Shown here one piece after another: positions 1 through 8,998 of a stretch of 64,000 nt of DNA. Below the pieces are notes generated by a model. The model was not told the origin of the DNA. It did no database searches and saw only the letters and a program-made list of their open reading frames with translations. Within the stretch, counting starts at the first letter, position 1, and the number at the start of each line of letters is the position of its first letter. The DNA is from Microbacterium sp. SSM24 (GTDB taxonomy: Bacteria > Actinomycetota > Actinomycetes > Actinomycetales > Microbacteriaceae): assembly GCF_025989145.1 (NCBI RefSeq), contig NZ_JAPDNQ010000002.1:372001-436000 (forward strand). The letters are read 5' to 3'. The position numbers and the translations under genes are program-made.

Positions 1-2
1 GC

Positions 3-596
3 AAGGCGCCGTCGTCTCTCGTGCTCTGGGGCTCCGCAGTGGCGGTGCTCGGACTCGTCCTGGTGGTCGATATCTCGGGCGCCTCGTTCGACCTCATCGG
101 CACGCTCCTGGCTCTCGCGGCAGCGGTCTGCGTGTGCGCGTACTTCGTCATCTCCGAGCGGGCCGGCGACGATCTGCCCCCGCTCGCACTCGCGGCGAGC
201 GGTCTGCTCGTCGGCGCCGCGATCATGGGTCTGCTGTGCCTGGTGGGCGTCATGCCGTTCCAGGCGCCGGCGGTATCGGTCGAGCTGGCCGGTGTCGAGG
301 TGCCGTGGTTCGTTCCGCTGCTGTGGGTCGCTGCGGTCGCCACGACCCTCGGTTACGCCCTCGGCGTCATGGCCGTGCCGCGCATCGGCTCACGCGTCGC
401 CTCGTTCGTGGGGCTCTCCGAGGTGCTGTTCGCGCTCGGCTTCGCGTGGATCTTCCTCGCCGAGGTGCCCGCGCCGATCCAGTTCGCCGGCGGTGCGCTC
501 ATTCTCATCGGGGTCGTCCTGGTCAAAGTCGACGACCTGCGATCCGCTCCGCCGACCGCGGTGCCGTCACCCGCGGCGAGCGTTCCGCTCCCGTAG
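3..596 (+). CDS. EamA/DMT-family membrane transporter, 3' part
   Basis: The 197 visible residues are the C-terminal part of a drug/metabolite transporter of the EamA (RhaT/YdcZ-like) type, presumably exporting or importing a small metabolite across the cytoplasmic membrane. The gene is open at the left edge, so the true start lies outside the window; the GTG at 21 is internal. Several hydrophobic helices alternate with short loops, and the helices ending in GYALGVMAVPRIGSRVASFVGLSE and FAWIFLAEVP resemble the last repeat of EamA proteins. The substrate cannot be told from sequence. It is convergent with the AsnC-type regulator that follows. Confidence 0.8.
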   Translation, partial: KAPSSLVLWGSAVAVLGLVLVVDISGASFDLIGTLLALAAAVCVCAYFVISERAGDDLPPLALAASGLLVGAAIMGLLCLVGVMPFQAPAVSVELAGVEVPWFVPLLWVAAVATTLGYALGVMAVPRIGSRVASFVGLSEVLFALGFAWIFLAEVPAPIQFAGGALILIGVVLVKVDDLRSAPPTAVPSPAASVPLP

Positions 597-606
597 CGGC
601 ACAGGC

Positions 607-1080
607 TCACTGCTCCCGTCGTGCCAGCTCCATCAGGGGCATGACGCGGTGCGGGATGACCTCGCCCATCACGAGCGAGGTCTCGGTGCGCTCGACGCCC
701 TCGATCGCCAGGATGCGGGCGTCGGTGTCGAAGAGGTGCTGCGTATCGCGGCACGCGACGCGCACCAGGAGATCGACCTGGCCGGACAGGCCGTGCGCCT
801 GCACGATCTCGGGCACGCGGGCGAGCTCCGCCGAGATGCGGGGAAGGTCCGCCTGCCGCACGATGACGCTGATGAACGCCTCGATCGGGTAGCCCAGCGA
901 GGACGATGAGATCGCCCGCTCGTACGACAGGAAGACGCCCGAGCGCTCGAGTCGGGCCATGCGCGCCTGCACCGTGTTGCGTGACAGGCCGAGGCGTTCG
1001 GCGAGGGCGACGACGGTCGCGCGGGGGTCGGCCGAGAGGGCGGCCAGGAGCTCGAGGTCGACATGATCGAGGGCACTCAT
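607..1080 (-). CDS. Lrp/AsnC-family transcriptional regulator, probable bkd regulator
   Basis: A 157-residue Lrp/AsnC protein. The N-terminal winged helix-turn-helix (about residues 5-50, with LGLSRNTVQARMARLE as recognition region) is followed by a RAM effector domain (about 65-150). I start it at the ATG at 1080 (MSALDHVD), the usual family N-terminus; a longer form from 1113 would add 11 unusual residues. It is divergent from bkdABC. Lrp-type BkdR regulators next to bkd genes are known in Pseudomonas and Streptomyces, so control of the neighbouring operon in response to a branched-chain amino or keto acid is a reasonable inference. A TAACGT hexamer sits 8 nt upstream of the start. Confidence 0.88.
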   Translation of the reverse strand: MSALDHVDLELLAALSADPRATVVALAERLGLSRNTVQARMARLERSGVFLSYERAISSSSLGYPIEAFISVIVRQADLPRISAELARVPEIVQAHGLSGQVDLLVRVACRDTQHLFDTDARILAIEGVERTETSLVMGEVIPHRVMPLMELARREQ

Positions 1081-1115
1081 AGTGCGAAACGTTAGCACGG
1101 TCTGGGGGCCCATCA

Positions 1116-1154
1116 GTTGTCAACATGCTCAAGCGGAGCGCGGATGCTTGAGCG
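1116..1154. promoter_or_regulatory. Candidate operator cluster between the AsnC regulator and bkdABC
   Basis: The divergent gap holds a 9-bp palindrome GTTGTCAAC (1116-1124) and two copies of ATGCTYRAGCG (1125-1135 and 1144-1154) whose starts are 19 bp apart. The copies contain GCTCAAGC and GCTTGAGC, so they also form an inverted repeat. Spacing near two helical turns fits binding by an Lrp-type oligomer. Function is inferred. Confidence 0.45.
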
Positions 1155-1251
1155 AGGTGCGATGCGGACGTAGCCTCGAAGGTGCCGGCGACGATGTCGG
1201 CGCCACGACGCCCCTCCTCACGAGGGAGGGTTGCACCGAGGAGTGATGACG

Positions 1252-2382
1252 ATGACGCACACCCTGACCCCGACCGCCGATCTCGCGACCGACACCGATG
1301 ACGTCGCACGGCTGGTCACTCCCGACGGCGAGCGGATCGCCGACCCGGAGCTCGATCGGTGGGTGGCGGACATCGACGGCGCGGCCCTGCGCTCGCTCTA
1401 CCGCGACATGGTCCTGCTCCGTCGCATCGACACCGAGGGCGTCGCGCTCCAGCGCCAAGGTCAGCTCGCGCTGTGGCCGCCCTGCCAGGGCCAGGAGGCG
1501 ACGCAGATCGGCACCGCCCGCGGCCTCCGCGCCGACGACTTCGCCTTCCCGAGCTACCGCGAGACCGGCGTCGCCTTCGTGCGGGGCGCCCAGCCCGCGG
1601 ACTACGTTCTCGCGTGGCGCGGCGAGGAGCACTCGACGTACAACCCGTTCGACATCAACACGGCCACTCAGCAGATCATCATCGGCGCCCAGTCCCTGCA
1701 CGCCGTCGGTTACGCGATGGGCATCCAGCGCGACGGCACCGACCAGGTCGCGGCCGCCTACTTCGGCGACGGCGCCACCAGCCAGGGCGACGTCAACGAG
1801 GCGATGATCTTCGCATCGTCCTTCGGCGCGCCCGTGGTGTTCGTGTGCACGAACAATCAGTGGGCCATCTCCGAGCCCGTCTCGGTGCAGGCCAAGTTCC
1901 CGATCGCGGGCCGCGCGCCGGGGTTCGGCATCCCGAGCATGCGCGTCGACGGCAACGATGTGCTGGCGTGCCTGGCCGCGATGCGGTGGGCCGTCGACAA
2001 CGCCCGTCAGGGGAACGGTCCCGCGTTCATCGAGGCCGTCACCTACCGCATGGGCCCGCACACGACATCCGATGACCCGACGCGATACCGCGACAAGGAA
2101 GAGGTCGAGCGCTGGAAGGGCCGTGATCCGCTGGCCCGCATCGAGGCGCTGTTGCGCGCGCAGGGCGAGTTCGACGACGAGTTCGCCGCACGCGTCGCGG
2201 CCGATGCCGACGCACTGGCCGCCGAGGTGCGCGCCGCCGCGCAGGGCGCGGTCACGCGCGACCCGATCACCGTCTTCGACAACGTCTACGCCGAGCAGCA
2301 CTCCGGCATCGACGAGCAGCGCGCGTGGTTCGGCGCCTACCTCGAGGGCTTCACCGTCGAAGGCACGGAGGCGGTTCGATGA
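1252..2382 (+). CDS. bkdA: Branched-chain 2-oxoacid dehydrogenase E1 alpha subunit
   Basis: 376-residue thiamine-diphosphate E1 alpha subunit of a 2-oxoacid dehydrogenase complex; with E1 beta it decarboxylates the 2-oxoacid and passes the acyl group to the E2 lipoyl arm. The ThDP motif GDGATSQGDVNEA (near residue 171) with the paired Asn of TNNQWAIS (near 200) is intact. I choose ATG 1252 because GAGGAG at 1238-1243 is 8 nt upstream; ATG 1246 would be too close. Annotation as pyruvate dehydrogenase is possible from sequence alone, but the AsnC neighbour, the absence of lpd, and the nearby leucine-pathway operon favour a branched-chain substrate, as for M. tuberculosis BkdA. Confidence 0.85.
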   Translation: MTHTLTPTADLATDTDDVARLVTPDGERIADPELDRWVADIDGAALRSLYRDMVLLRRIDTEGVALQRQGQLALWPPCQGQEATQIGTARGLRADDFAFPSYRETGVAFVRGAQPADYVLAWRGEEHSTYNPFDINTATQQIIIGAQSLHAVGYAMGIQRDGTDQVAAAYFGDGATSQGDVNEAMIFASSFGAPVVFVCTNNQWAISEPVSVQAKFPIAGRAPGFGIPSMRVDGNDVLACLAAMRWAVDNARQGNGPAFIEAVTYRMGPHTTSDDPTRYRDKEEVERWKGRDPLARIEALLRAQGEFDDEFAARVAADADALAAEVRAAAQGAVTRDPITVFDNVYAEQHSGIDEQRAWFGAYLEGFTVEGTEAVR

Positions 2383-3389
2383 GGCAGCTCACCATGGCGA
2401 AGGCCATCAACGAGGGACTCCGTCGCGCGATGGCCGACGACCCGAAGGTGCTCGTCATGGGCGAGGACATCGGCAAGCTCGGCGGCGTGTTCCGCATCAC
2501 CGACGGACTCCAGGACGAGTTCGGTGCCCAGCGCGTGGTCGACACCCCGCTCGCCGAGGCCGGCATCATGGGCACGGCCGTGGGTCTGGCCTTCCGCGGA
2601 TACCGGCCCGTCGTCGAGATCCAGTTCGACGGGTTCATGTATCCCGCGTTCGACCAGATCGTGTGCCAGGTCGCCAAGATGCACTACCGCACGCGCGGAA
2701 ACGTGCAGATGCCGATCACGATCCGCATCCCGTGGGCGGGCGGCGTCGGGGCGGCCGAGCACCACTCCGAATCGCCCGAGGCGTACTTCGTGCACACCTC
2801 CGGACTGCGCGTCATCGCGGTCTCGAACCCGCAGGACGCCTATGTCATGCTGCGCCAGGCCATCGCCTCCAACGACCCGGTCGTCTACTTCGAGCCCAAG
2901 CGGCTCTACCACACGAAGGGCGAGGTGGACCTCGATGTGGACCTCGCCGACGCCCCGCCGATGGGACTCGCGCGCGTGGCCCGCGAGGGCAGCGACGTGA
3001 CGCTGCTCACGTACGGTTCGCAGGTTCTGACCGCGATGGATGCCGCGACCGCTGCCGAGGACGACGGGGTCTCGATCGAGGTCATCGACCTGCGTTCGAT
3101 CTCGCCGGTCGACTACCGCACGGTGACCGCGTCCGTCCGCAAGACCGGGCGTGTGGTCGTCACCCACGAGGCGGCTCGCGAGGCGGGCGTGGGCGCAGAG
3201 CTCGTCGCGAGCGTGACGGAGCGCTGCTTCAACTTCCTCGAGGCGCCGCCGCAGCGCGTCACCGGGCACGACACCCCGTACCCGCCTGCCAAGCTGGAGA
3301 AGCACCACATCCCCGATCTCGACCGCATCCTCGATGCCGTCGACCGGGTGATGGATCGCCCGAACAGCCTGACGGGAGTCGAGCTGTGA
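2379..3389 (+). CDS. bkdB: Branched-chain 2-oxoacid dehydrogenase E1 beta subunit
   Basis: 336 residues, full length for the E1 beta family. The TPLAEAGI segment (Glu60) corresponds to the Glu that activates the ThDP cofactor, and the C-terminal transketolase half (GSQVLTAMDAA, HEAAREAGVGAEL, PYPPAKLE) is complete. It overlaps bkdA by four bases (ATGA), so the two subunits, which form an alpha2beta2 tetramer, are translationally coupled. The ATG at 2379 begins MRQLTMAKAINEGL, the normal family start. Substrate preference is inferred from context, as for bkdA. Confidence 0.87.
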   Translation: MRQLTMAKAINEGLRRAMADDPKVLVMGEDIGKLGGVFRITDGLQDEFGAQRVVDTPLAEAGIMGTAVGLAFRGYRPVVEIQFDGFMYPAFDQIVCQVAKMHYRTRGNVQMPITIRIPWAGGVGAAEHHSESPEAYFVHTSGLRVIAVSNPQDAYVMLRQAIASNDPVVYFEPKRLYHTKGEVDLDVDLADAPPMGLARVAREGSDVTLLTYGSQVLTAMDAATAAEDDGVSIEVIDLRSISPVDYRTVTASVRKTGRVVVTHEAAREAGVGAELVASVTERCFNFLEAPPQRVTGHDTPYPPAKLEKHHIPDLDRILDAVDRVMDRPNSLTGVEL

Positions 3390-4762
3390 TCCAGGACTTC
3401 CGGCTCCCCGACCTCGGCGAGGGCCTCCCCGAGGCGGAGATCGTCGCGTGGCTCGTCGCCGAGGGTGACACCGTGACGCTCAATCAGACGATCGCGGAGG
3501 TCGAGACCGCGAAGGCCGTCGTCGAACTGCCGTCACCCTATGCCGGTGCGATCTCGAAGCTCCACGCCGCAGCCGGCGATGTGGTCGAGGTCGGCTCCGT
3601 GCTCATCTCCTACGACCTGGGTGGGGATGATGTGGTCGCGCCCGCTCCGGCTGCCGAGTCGGAGCAGGCTGGGGAGGAGTCCTCCAAGGCCGAGCCCAAT
3701 CTCGTGGGGTACGGGGCTGCGCCCCGTGGCAGCGCCCGCCCGCAGCGTCGCGCGCGTTCCGCGGCGGGCCGGCCCGCGGCATCCGACACCGCTGTCCTCG
3801 AGGCGGCGCCGCACGACGCGATCCACCTCACCGAGGTCGAGCGTCCGCTCGAGCGTCCGCGCTCGACCCCGCCGGTGCGCCTGTTCGCCAAGCAGCTCGG
3901 CATCGATCTGGCGCTCGTCGAAGCGACCGGCGCGAACGGCGTCATCACGAGGGCGGATGTCGAGTCCTACGCCGAGCGCGTGGGCGCAGCACCCGTGGGC
4001 ACGGCATCCGTCGCCGAGCCCGAGCTCATGCCCGAGCTGCGTCCGATGCCGATGTCGGGGGAGCGGACCACGCGGACGCCGATCCGCGGGGTGCGCAAGC
4101 ACACCGCCGAGGCCATGGTCCGCAGCGCGTTCACCGCCCCGCACGTGACGACATTCCTGACCGTGGACGTGACCGCGACGACGGAGCTGATCGCCTCTCT
4201 GAAGGCCGACCGCGCGCTCCAGGAGCACAAGATCGGTGTCATGGCGGTCGCGGCGAAGGCCGTCTGCCTGGCGCTCGCCCACCACCCCGGACTGAACTCG
4301 CGGTGGGACGACGCGGCCGGCGAGATCGTCGAGCACCACTACGTCAACCTCGGCATCGCCGCGGCGACGGGCCGCGGCCTCGTCGTGCCGAACATCCGCG
4401 ATGCGCAGGAGCTCTCGCTCGTCGAGCTGGGGGACGCGATCCGCACCCTCGCCGAGACCGCGCGCGCGGGCAAGACGGCCCCGGCCGACATGATGGGCGG
4501 CACGTTCTCGATCACGAACGTCGGGGTGTTCGGCGTCGATGCGGGAACGCCGATCCTCAACCCGGGCGAGGCCGGGATCCTCGCGCTCGGCGCGGTGCGG
4601 CGCCAGCCCTGGGAGTACAAGGGCGAGATCGCTCTGCGCGACGTGATGACCCTGGCGCTCTCGTTCGACCACCGCCTGGTCGACGGAGAGCAGGGCTCGC
4701 GATTCATGGTGGATGTCGCGAACGTGCTGCGCGAGCCCGGCCGCGCGATGCTGCTGCGCTGA
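3386..4762 (+). CDS. bkdC: Dihydrolipoamide acyltransferase (E2) of the branched-chain complex
   Basis: 458-residue E2 core. Residues 1-80 are a single lipoyl domain with the lipoylated lysine K43 in ETAKAVVE; an Ala/Pro/Arg-rich linker follows (about 85-155); a peripheral-subunit-binding domain lies at about 161-196 (PVRLFAKQLGIDL); the catalytic domain ends with SFDHRLVDG, giving the HxxxDG motif at H429. It starts with GTG overlapping the bkdB stop (GTGA). No E3 (lpd) gene is in the window, so the complex must use an E3 encoded elsewhere. A strong hairpin follows the stop codon. Confidence 0.88.
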   Translation: MIQDFRLPDLGEGLPEAEIVAWLVAEGDTVTLNQTIAEVETAKAVVELPSPYAGAISKLHAAAGDVVEVGSVLISYDLGGDDVVAPAPAAESEQAGEESSKAEPNLVGYGAAPRGSARPQRRARSAAGRPAASDTAVLEAAPHDAIHLTEVERPLERPRSTPPVRLFAKQLGIDLALVEATGANGVITRADVESYAERVGAAPVGTASVAEPELMPELRPMPMSGERTTRTPIRGVRKHTAEAMVRSAFTAPHVTTFLTVDVTATTELIASLKADRALQEHKIGVMAVAAKAVCLALAHHPGLNSRWDDAAGEIVEHHYVNLGIAAATGRGLVVPNIRDAQELSLVELGDAIRTLAETARAGKTAPADMMGGTFSITNVGVFGVDAGTPILNPGEAGILALGAVRRQPWEYKGEIALRDVMTLALSFDHRLVDGEQGSRFMVDVANVLREPGRAMLLR

Positions 4763-4779
4763 ACCTGCAGGGGAGTGGA

Positions 4780-4810
4780 GGGGGCCCGGTGCGGTGCGCG
4801 CCGGGCCCCC
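4780..4810. terminator. Bidirectional hairpin terminator after bkdC
   Basis: A 10-bp perfect stem GGGGGCCCGG / CCGGGCCCCC with an 11-nt loop lies between the convergent stops of bkdC and the phosphoesterase gene. There is no clear T-run. Confidence 0.7.
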
Positions 4811-4828
4811 TCGCTGTGCGCGGGGCGT

Positions 4829-6655
4829 TCAGTCGATCTTCGGGTAGAACAGGCCCAGGCCGTGCTTGTGGATCGCTTCGTACGCCTGGCGGTACGTGAG
4901 CGGCTCGTCCCCGCTGTCGGAACCGTAACGGGCGAGGAGCAGGCCGACCAGCCCCCGGCCCGGAGGGCTGAGCGGCTTGTCCCTGTGCGCGCCGTCCTTG
5001 AGGTCGAGCGGCTCGTCCTCCTCGGGATTCGCAGGCACGTACATCGGGTGGACGACGGGCCACGTCGCGGGATCGCGCGGTGTCGGGAGATTGACGATCG
5101 AGAAGAGGTCGTTCGCGCCCGCGTCGCGGCGCGTGAGCGGTCGAAGGCCGTGCAGCCGCGTCAGCGTGGCGATGACGGCACCGTGGTGCATCTCGTCGTT
5201 GACGATCGTGTTGCGGCGCGTGTAGGCGGAGACGGCGATCGCGGGCACGCGCAGACCGAGCCGGTCGAAGGAGAATCCCATCTCGCCCGGCCCCGCGCCC
5301 GCCGTCGGGGGCGTCGCGCGCGGGGGCGGCACGTGATCGTAGGTTCCGCCGTGCTCGTCGAACGTGATGAGGAGCATCGTGTTCATCGCGTTCGATCCGC
5401 CGGGCGTGGCCGAGTGCTTGATCGCGTTGTAGACGCTCGCGACGAGCTTCTCGCCCGCTCGGACGTCGGAGACCGCGGAGTCGATGATCATGCGGCCGTC
5501 GATCGTGCTCGACTTGTAGACGCCGAACGGCGGATGGAAGTCGTTGTGGTTGTAGACCATGCGCGGCTCGATGAAGGCGTACGCAGGGAGCTTTCCGGTG
5601 CGGGCGTCCTCGTAGAACTCCTTCATGTGGCCGAATCGCCCGGTGCGCCAGTACTGCTGCAGGACGGGGGCGTGCATCATCCCGGTCAGCGACACGAACT
5701 GCATCTCGTCGAAGTAGATCTTCCAGGACACGCCGGCTTCTTCGAGGCGGTTGAAGACCGTGGGCGTCTTCGGCGCATCCAGCCACTTGTCGTAGCCGCC
5801 ACCGTCTTTGTTGGTGACGAAGCCGTGCGAGGTCGACGCGTGGAAGAACGCGCGATTGCAGTAGGTCTGCGACGGCACCGCCGCGAACCACGCGTCGAAG
5901 ACGGCGAACTCCCTGGCGAGCGTGGAGAGCACGGGCAGCTGCTCGGGCGAGAAGCCGCCCATGATGTGCCTGGTCTCGTCGATGGACGGCGCCTTGCCGC
6001 CGCGCAGCCGCTCGTAGTTGTTCCAGTAGTCCTGGACGAACCCGGACATCGTGGCCCGGGTGCCCGTCGGCGGGGCGTTGAACGGCGCCTGCATCTGGCC
6101 GATCTGGCTCGTGGCGTTGCTCGCAGGGTCGACCGTCCCGAACAGCTGCGTGTTGACGTGCGGGAACTCCTCGCCGGGATCGGGGTTCGGCCGCCCCATG
6201 ACCTCATCGGTCGGACCGTCGTACGGATGAGCAGCGATGCGTTCGCCGGTGGGCGCGACATTGGCGTAATCGCCGAAGGCGAGACCATCGAAGGTCGCGC
6301 CGTCGGGCAGGTCATCGGGCGTGTACAGCCAGCCGAGCATGTTGTCGAAGGAACGGTTCTCGCCCATCAGCACGACCACGTGGTCGAATCCCGGCTCTGA
6401 CCGCGGCGGCACGGCGCCGAAGTCGACAGACCCCTCCTGCACTCCGACCGTGTGGCCGATCGCGGCGCCCGCAGCGGCTCCGATGCCACCGCCGACCACG
6501 AGACCGGCGGCCGCGATGCCGCCGAACTTCAGGAAGTCGCGGCGTGAGCTCGCCTCGCCGCCCGTCTCCGGTGGCACGTCGAAGCCCGGGGGCGTGGCGC
6601 CGCCGTCAGCGGCAGCCGCCCCGTCTGCGTCGCTGTTCCGGCCGGACTCCGGCAT
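4829..6655 (-). CDS. Tat-exported phosphoesterase (phospholipase C / acid phosphatase family)
   Basis: 608 residues of the PF04185 phosphoesterase family, which includes bacterial phospholipases C and AcpA-type acid phosphatases; it would act outside the membrane on phospholipids or phosphomonoesters. The Tat signal is clear: SSRRDFLKF with Arg38-Arg39, then a Gly/Ala-rich hydrophobic stretch (about 45-68). The n-region before the arginines is unusually long and acidic (36 residues). Catalytic-site motifs ENRSFDN (99-105) and TFDEHGGTYDHVPPP are present. It sits alone, on the opposite strand, between the bkd and acyl-CoA carboxylase operons. tatA and tatC lie in the same window. Substrate unknown. 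Confidence 0.85.
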   Translation of the reverse strand: MPESGRNSDADGAAAADGGATPPGFDVPPETGGEASSRRDFLKFGGIAAAGLVVGGGIGAAAGAAIGHTVGVQEGSVDFGAVPPRSEPGFDHVVVLMGENRSFDNMLGWLYTPDDLPDGATFDGLAFGDYANVAPTGERIAAHPYDGPTDEVMGRPNPDPGEEFPHVNTQLFGTVDPASNATSQIGQMQAPFNAPPTGTRATMSGFVQDYWNNYERLRGGKAPSIDETRHIMGGFSPEQLPVLSTLAREFAVFDAWFAAVPSQTYCNRAFFHASTSHGFVTNKDGGGYDKWLDAPKTPTVFNRLEEAGVSWKIYFDEMQFVSLTGMMHAPVLQQYWRTGRFGHMKEFYEDARTGKLPAYAFIEPRMVYNHNDFHPPFGVYKSSTIDGRMIIDSAVSDVRAGEKLVASVYNAIKHSATPGGSNAMNTMLLITFDEHGGTYDHVPPPRATPPTAGAGPGEMGFSFDRLGLRVPAIAVSAYTRRNTIVNDEMHHGAVIATLTRLHGLRPLTRRDAGANDLFSIVNLPTPRDPATWPVVHPMYVPANPEEDEPLDLKDGAHRDKPLSPPGRGLVGLLLARYGSDSGDEPLTYRQAYEAIHKHGLGLFYPKID

Positions 6656-6687
6656 CGTGCGTTCAGACTAGGGCACCTCGCGCGGGG

Positions 6688-7284
6688 TCAGGCGCTGAGT
6701 GCGGCCAGCGCCATCGACTCGAGGATGCCGCGCACGTGGTCTTCGCGCGGCTCTTCCCGCAGCACCCTGACGCTGTGCGGTGTCGAGTTGATCAGGCCGA
6801 AGCACGCGTGGGCTCGAACGCGCAGATCTTCGCGCGTGCGCGCGGGGCGGAGGGCGAGGAGGATGCCGACCCAGACCTCGACGTACTCCCGTTGCAGGCG
6901 CCGCACGCTGTGGCGGTCGTCGTCGGACAGGCTCGCGAGGTCGCGGTCCTGCACGCGGATGACGTCGGCATCGCTGAGCGCGAAGTCCACGTGGAACGCG
7001 ATGATGGCGCGCAGCTGGTCCGAGGGCGTGCCGCCGCGGTCGACGACGCCGCGTCCGCCGGCGAGGAGGCGCTCACTCACGCCGACGAGGATCGCGCCCA
7101 GCAGCGCCTGCTTGTTCGCGAAGTGCCGGTAGAGGGCGGGTCCGCTGACGCCGACCGCCGCGCCCAGCTCCTCCAGGCTCACGCCGCTGAAGCCGCGCTC
7201 TGCGAAGAGCCTCGCCGCCTCGTGGAGGATCGCCGCCTGGCGATCCGCCTTCGCACGATCGCGCTCGGTGACCCCGCTTGTCAT
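6688..7284 (-). CDS. TetR-family repressor, probable regulator of the acyl-CoA operon
   Basis: 198-residue TetR regulator. The N-terminal helix-turn-helix (about 15-60) contains GFSGVSLEELGAAVGVSGPALYRHFANKQALL; the remainder is the ligand-binding and dimerisation domain. It is divergent from the carboxylase/acyl-CoA dehydrogenase operon with two matching palindromes in the gap, so it most likely represses that operon and itself and is released by an acyl-CoA intermediate. In M. tuberculosis a TetR gene occupies the corresponding place by accD1-accA1. The true ligand cannot be read from sequence. Confidence 0.88.
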   Translation of the reverse strand: MTSGVTERDRAKADRQAAILHEAARLFAERGFSGVSLEELGAAVGVSGPALYRHFANKQALLGAILVGVSERLLAGGRGVVDRGGTPSDQLRAIIAFHVDFALSDADVIRVQDRDLASLSDDDRHSVRRLQREYVEVWVGILLALRPARTREDLRVRAHACFGLINSTPHSVRVLREEPREDHVRGILESMALAALSA

Positions 7285-7288
7285 CTCA

Positions 7289-7304
7289 GTTAATCCTCGC
7301 TAAC
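7289..7304. promoter_or_regulatory. Candidate TetR operator 1 (imperfect palindrome)
   Basis: The 16-bp element GTTAATCCTCGCTAAC keeps the outer GTTA/TAAC arms and length of the perfect copy at 7315-7330. It lies just upstream of the TetR start and could serve autoregulation. Confidence 0.5.
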
Positions 7305-7314
7305 CTGGACTCCA

Positions 7315-7330
7315 GTTAGTGAACACTAAC
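7315..7330. promoter_or_regulatory. Candidate TetR operator 2 (perfect palindrome)
   Basis: GTTAGTG AA CACTAAC is a perfect 7-bp inverted repeat with a 2-bp centre in the divergent gap between the TetR gene and the carboxylase operon. Size and position are typical of TetR operators. Confidence 0.65.
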
Positions 7331-7388
7331 CAATTCGGTCGCGTGTCGACAACGAACGTGACCCGATCGTGACGTCGACGGAGATGAC

Positions 7389-8993
7389 ATGGGTGCCCTG
7401 ACGAGCTCGGCCGTCCGAGACGACGCCTTCGCGCGCACGCGCGACGCGCAGGCGGAGCAGGCCGCGCGACTCCGCGAGCGGCTGGCCACCGTCGCACTCG
7501 GCGGTCCGGAAGCATCCCGCGCGCGCCATCTCGCCCGGGGGAAGCTGCTTCCGCGCGATCGCGTCGTGCGACTCCTCGACGAGGGGAGTCCCTTCGTCGA
7601 GATCGCCCCGCTCGCGGCGGAGGGACTGTACGGCGGGGATGCCCCGGCCGCCGGTGTGATCGCGGGGATCGGTCTCGTCCACGGCCGCCAGGTGATGGTC
7701 GTCTGCAACGACGCGACGGTCAAGGGCGGCACCTACTATCCGATGACCGTGAAGAAGCACCTCCGCGCTCAGGAGATCGCCTTCGAGAACCGCCTGCCGT
7801 GCATCTACCTCGTGGACTCCGGCGGCGCGTTCCTGCCGATGCAGGACGAGGTGTTCCCCGACCGGGACCACTTCGGGCGCATCTTCTTCAACCAGGCTCG
7901 CCTTTCGGCCGCCGGCATCCCGCAGATCGCGGCCGTCCTCGGCTCGTGCACGGCCGGCGGCGCCTACGTCCCGGCGATGAGCGACGAGACGGTGATCGTG
8001 CGCAATCAGGGCACGATCTTCCTCGGTGGTCCGCCCCTCGTGAAGGCCGCGATCGGCGAGGTCGTGACGGCCGAGGAACTCGGCGGGGGAGAGCTGCACG
8101 CTCGGCGCTCCGGTGTGGTCGATCATCTCGCCGAAGACGACGAGCACGCGCTCGAGATCGTGCGCGACATCGTCGCGACCCTTCCGCTCCCGGCCGCGCC
8201 GGCGTGGGATGTCACCACCGCCGTGGCGCCCGCCGTCGACCCCGGGGATCTCTACGGCGTCGTCCCCGTCGACGTGAACCAGCCGTACGACGTGCGCGAA
8301 GTGATCGCGCGTCTCGTGGATGCGAGCGAGCTCCACGAGTTCAAGCGGGAGTACGGTGACACGCTCGTGACCGGCTTCGCGCGCATCCACGGCCACCCCG
8401 TCGGGATCGTCGCCAACAACGGCGTCCTGTTCAGCGAGTCCGCGCAGAAGGGCGCGCACTTCATCGAGCTGTGCGACCAGCGCGGCATCCCGCTGCTGTT
8501 CCTGCAGAACATCTCCGGCTTCATGGTGGGGACGGATGCCGAGGCCGGCGGCATCGCGAAGGACGGCGCGAAGATGGTCACGGCCGTCGCGACGACCCGC
8601 GTGCCCAAGCTCACCGTGGTGATCGGCGGGTCCTTCGGAGCGGGCAACTACTCGATGTGCGGACGCGCGTACTCGCCGCGCTTCCTGTGGACGTGGCCGG
8701 CGAGCCGCATCTCGGTCATGGGAGGCCCGCAGGCGGCATCCGTCCTGTCGACCGTGAAGCGCGATCAGCTCGAAGCGCGCGGCGAGGAATGGGCCGCCGA
8801 CGAGCAGGCCGCGTTCGAGGCGCCGATCCGCGCCCAGTACGAGGAGCAGGGCAACCCGTACTACGCGACCGCGCGCCTGTGGGACGACGGCATCATCGAC
8901 CCCGCCGACACGCGCGACCTCCTGGGCCTGGCGCTCGATGTCGTCTCGCGCACGCCGCTCCCCGAACCCCGCTTCGGCGTCTTCCGGATGTGA
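7389..8993 (+). CDS. accD1: Acyl-CoA carboxylase carboxyltransferase (beta) subunit, methylcrotonyl-CoA type
   Basis: 534-residue carboxyltransferase with both crotonase-like halves. Segments such as [35 protein letters not shown] and [19 protein letters not shown] are characteristic of methylcrotonyl-CoA carboxylase beta subunits, as opposed to propionyl/acetyl-CoA ones. It transfers CO2 from carboxybiotin to 3-methylcrotonyl-CoA in leucine degradation. It is first in a five-gene operon with accA1 and faces the TetR gene across the palindromes. ATG 7389 follows a weak ACGGAG Shine-Dalgarno sequence. Substrate assignment rests on motifs and operon content. Confidence 0.87.
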   Translation: MGALTSSAVRDDAFARTRDAQAEQAARLRERLATVALGGPEASRARHLARGKLLPRDRVVRLLDEGSPFVEIAPLAAEGLYGGDAPAAGVIAGIGLVHGRQVMVVCNDATVKGGTYYPMTVKKHLRAQEIAFENRLPCIYLVDSGGAFLPMQDEVFPDRDHFGRIFFNQARLSAAGIPQIAAVLGSCTAGGAYVPAMSDETVIVRNQGTIFLGGPPLVKAAIGEVVTAEELGGGELHARRSGVVDHLAEDDEHALEIVRDIVATLPLPAAPAWDVTTAVAPAVDPGDLYGVVPVDVNQPYDVREVIARLVDASELHEFKREYGDTLVTGFARIHGHPVGIVANNGVLFSESAQKGAHFIELCDQRGIPLLFLQNISGFMVGTDAEAGGIAKDGAKMVTAVATTRVPKLTVVIGGSFGAGNYSMCGRAYSPRFLWTWPASRISVMGGPQAASVLSTVKRDQLEARGEEWAADEQAAFEAPIRAQYEEQGNPYYATARLWDDGIIDPADTRDLLGLALDVVSRTPLPEPRFGVFRM

Positions 8994-8998
8994 GACCG

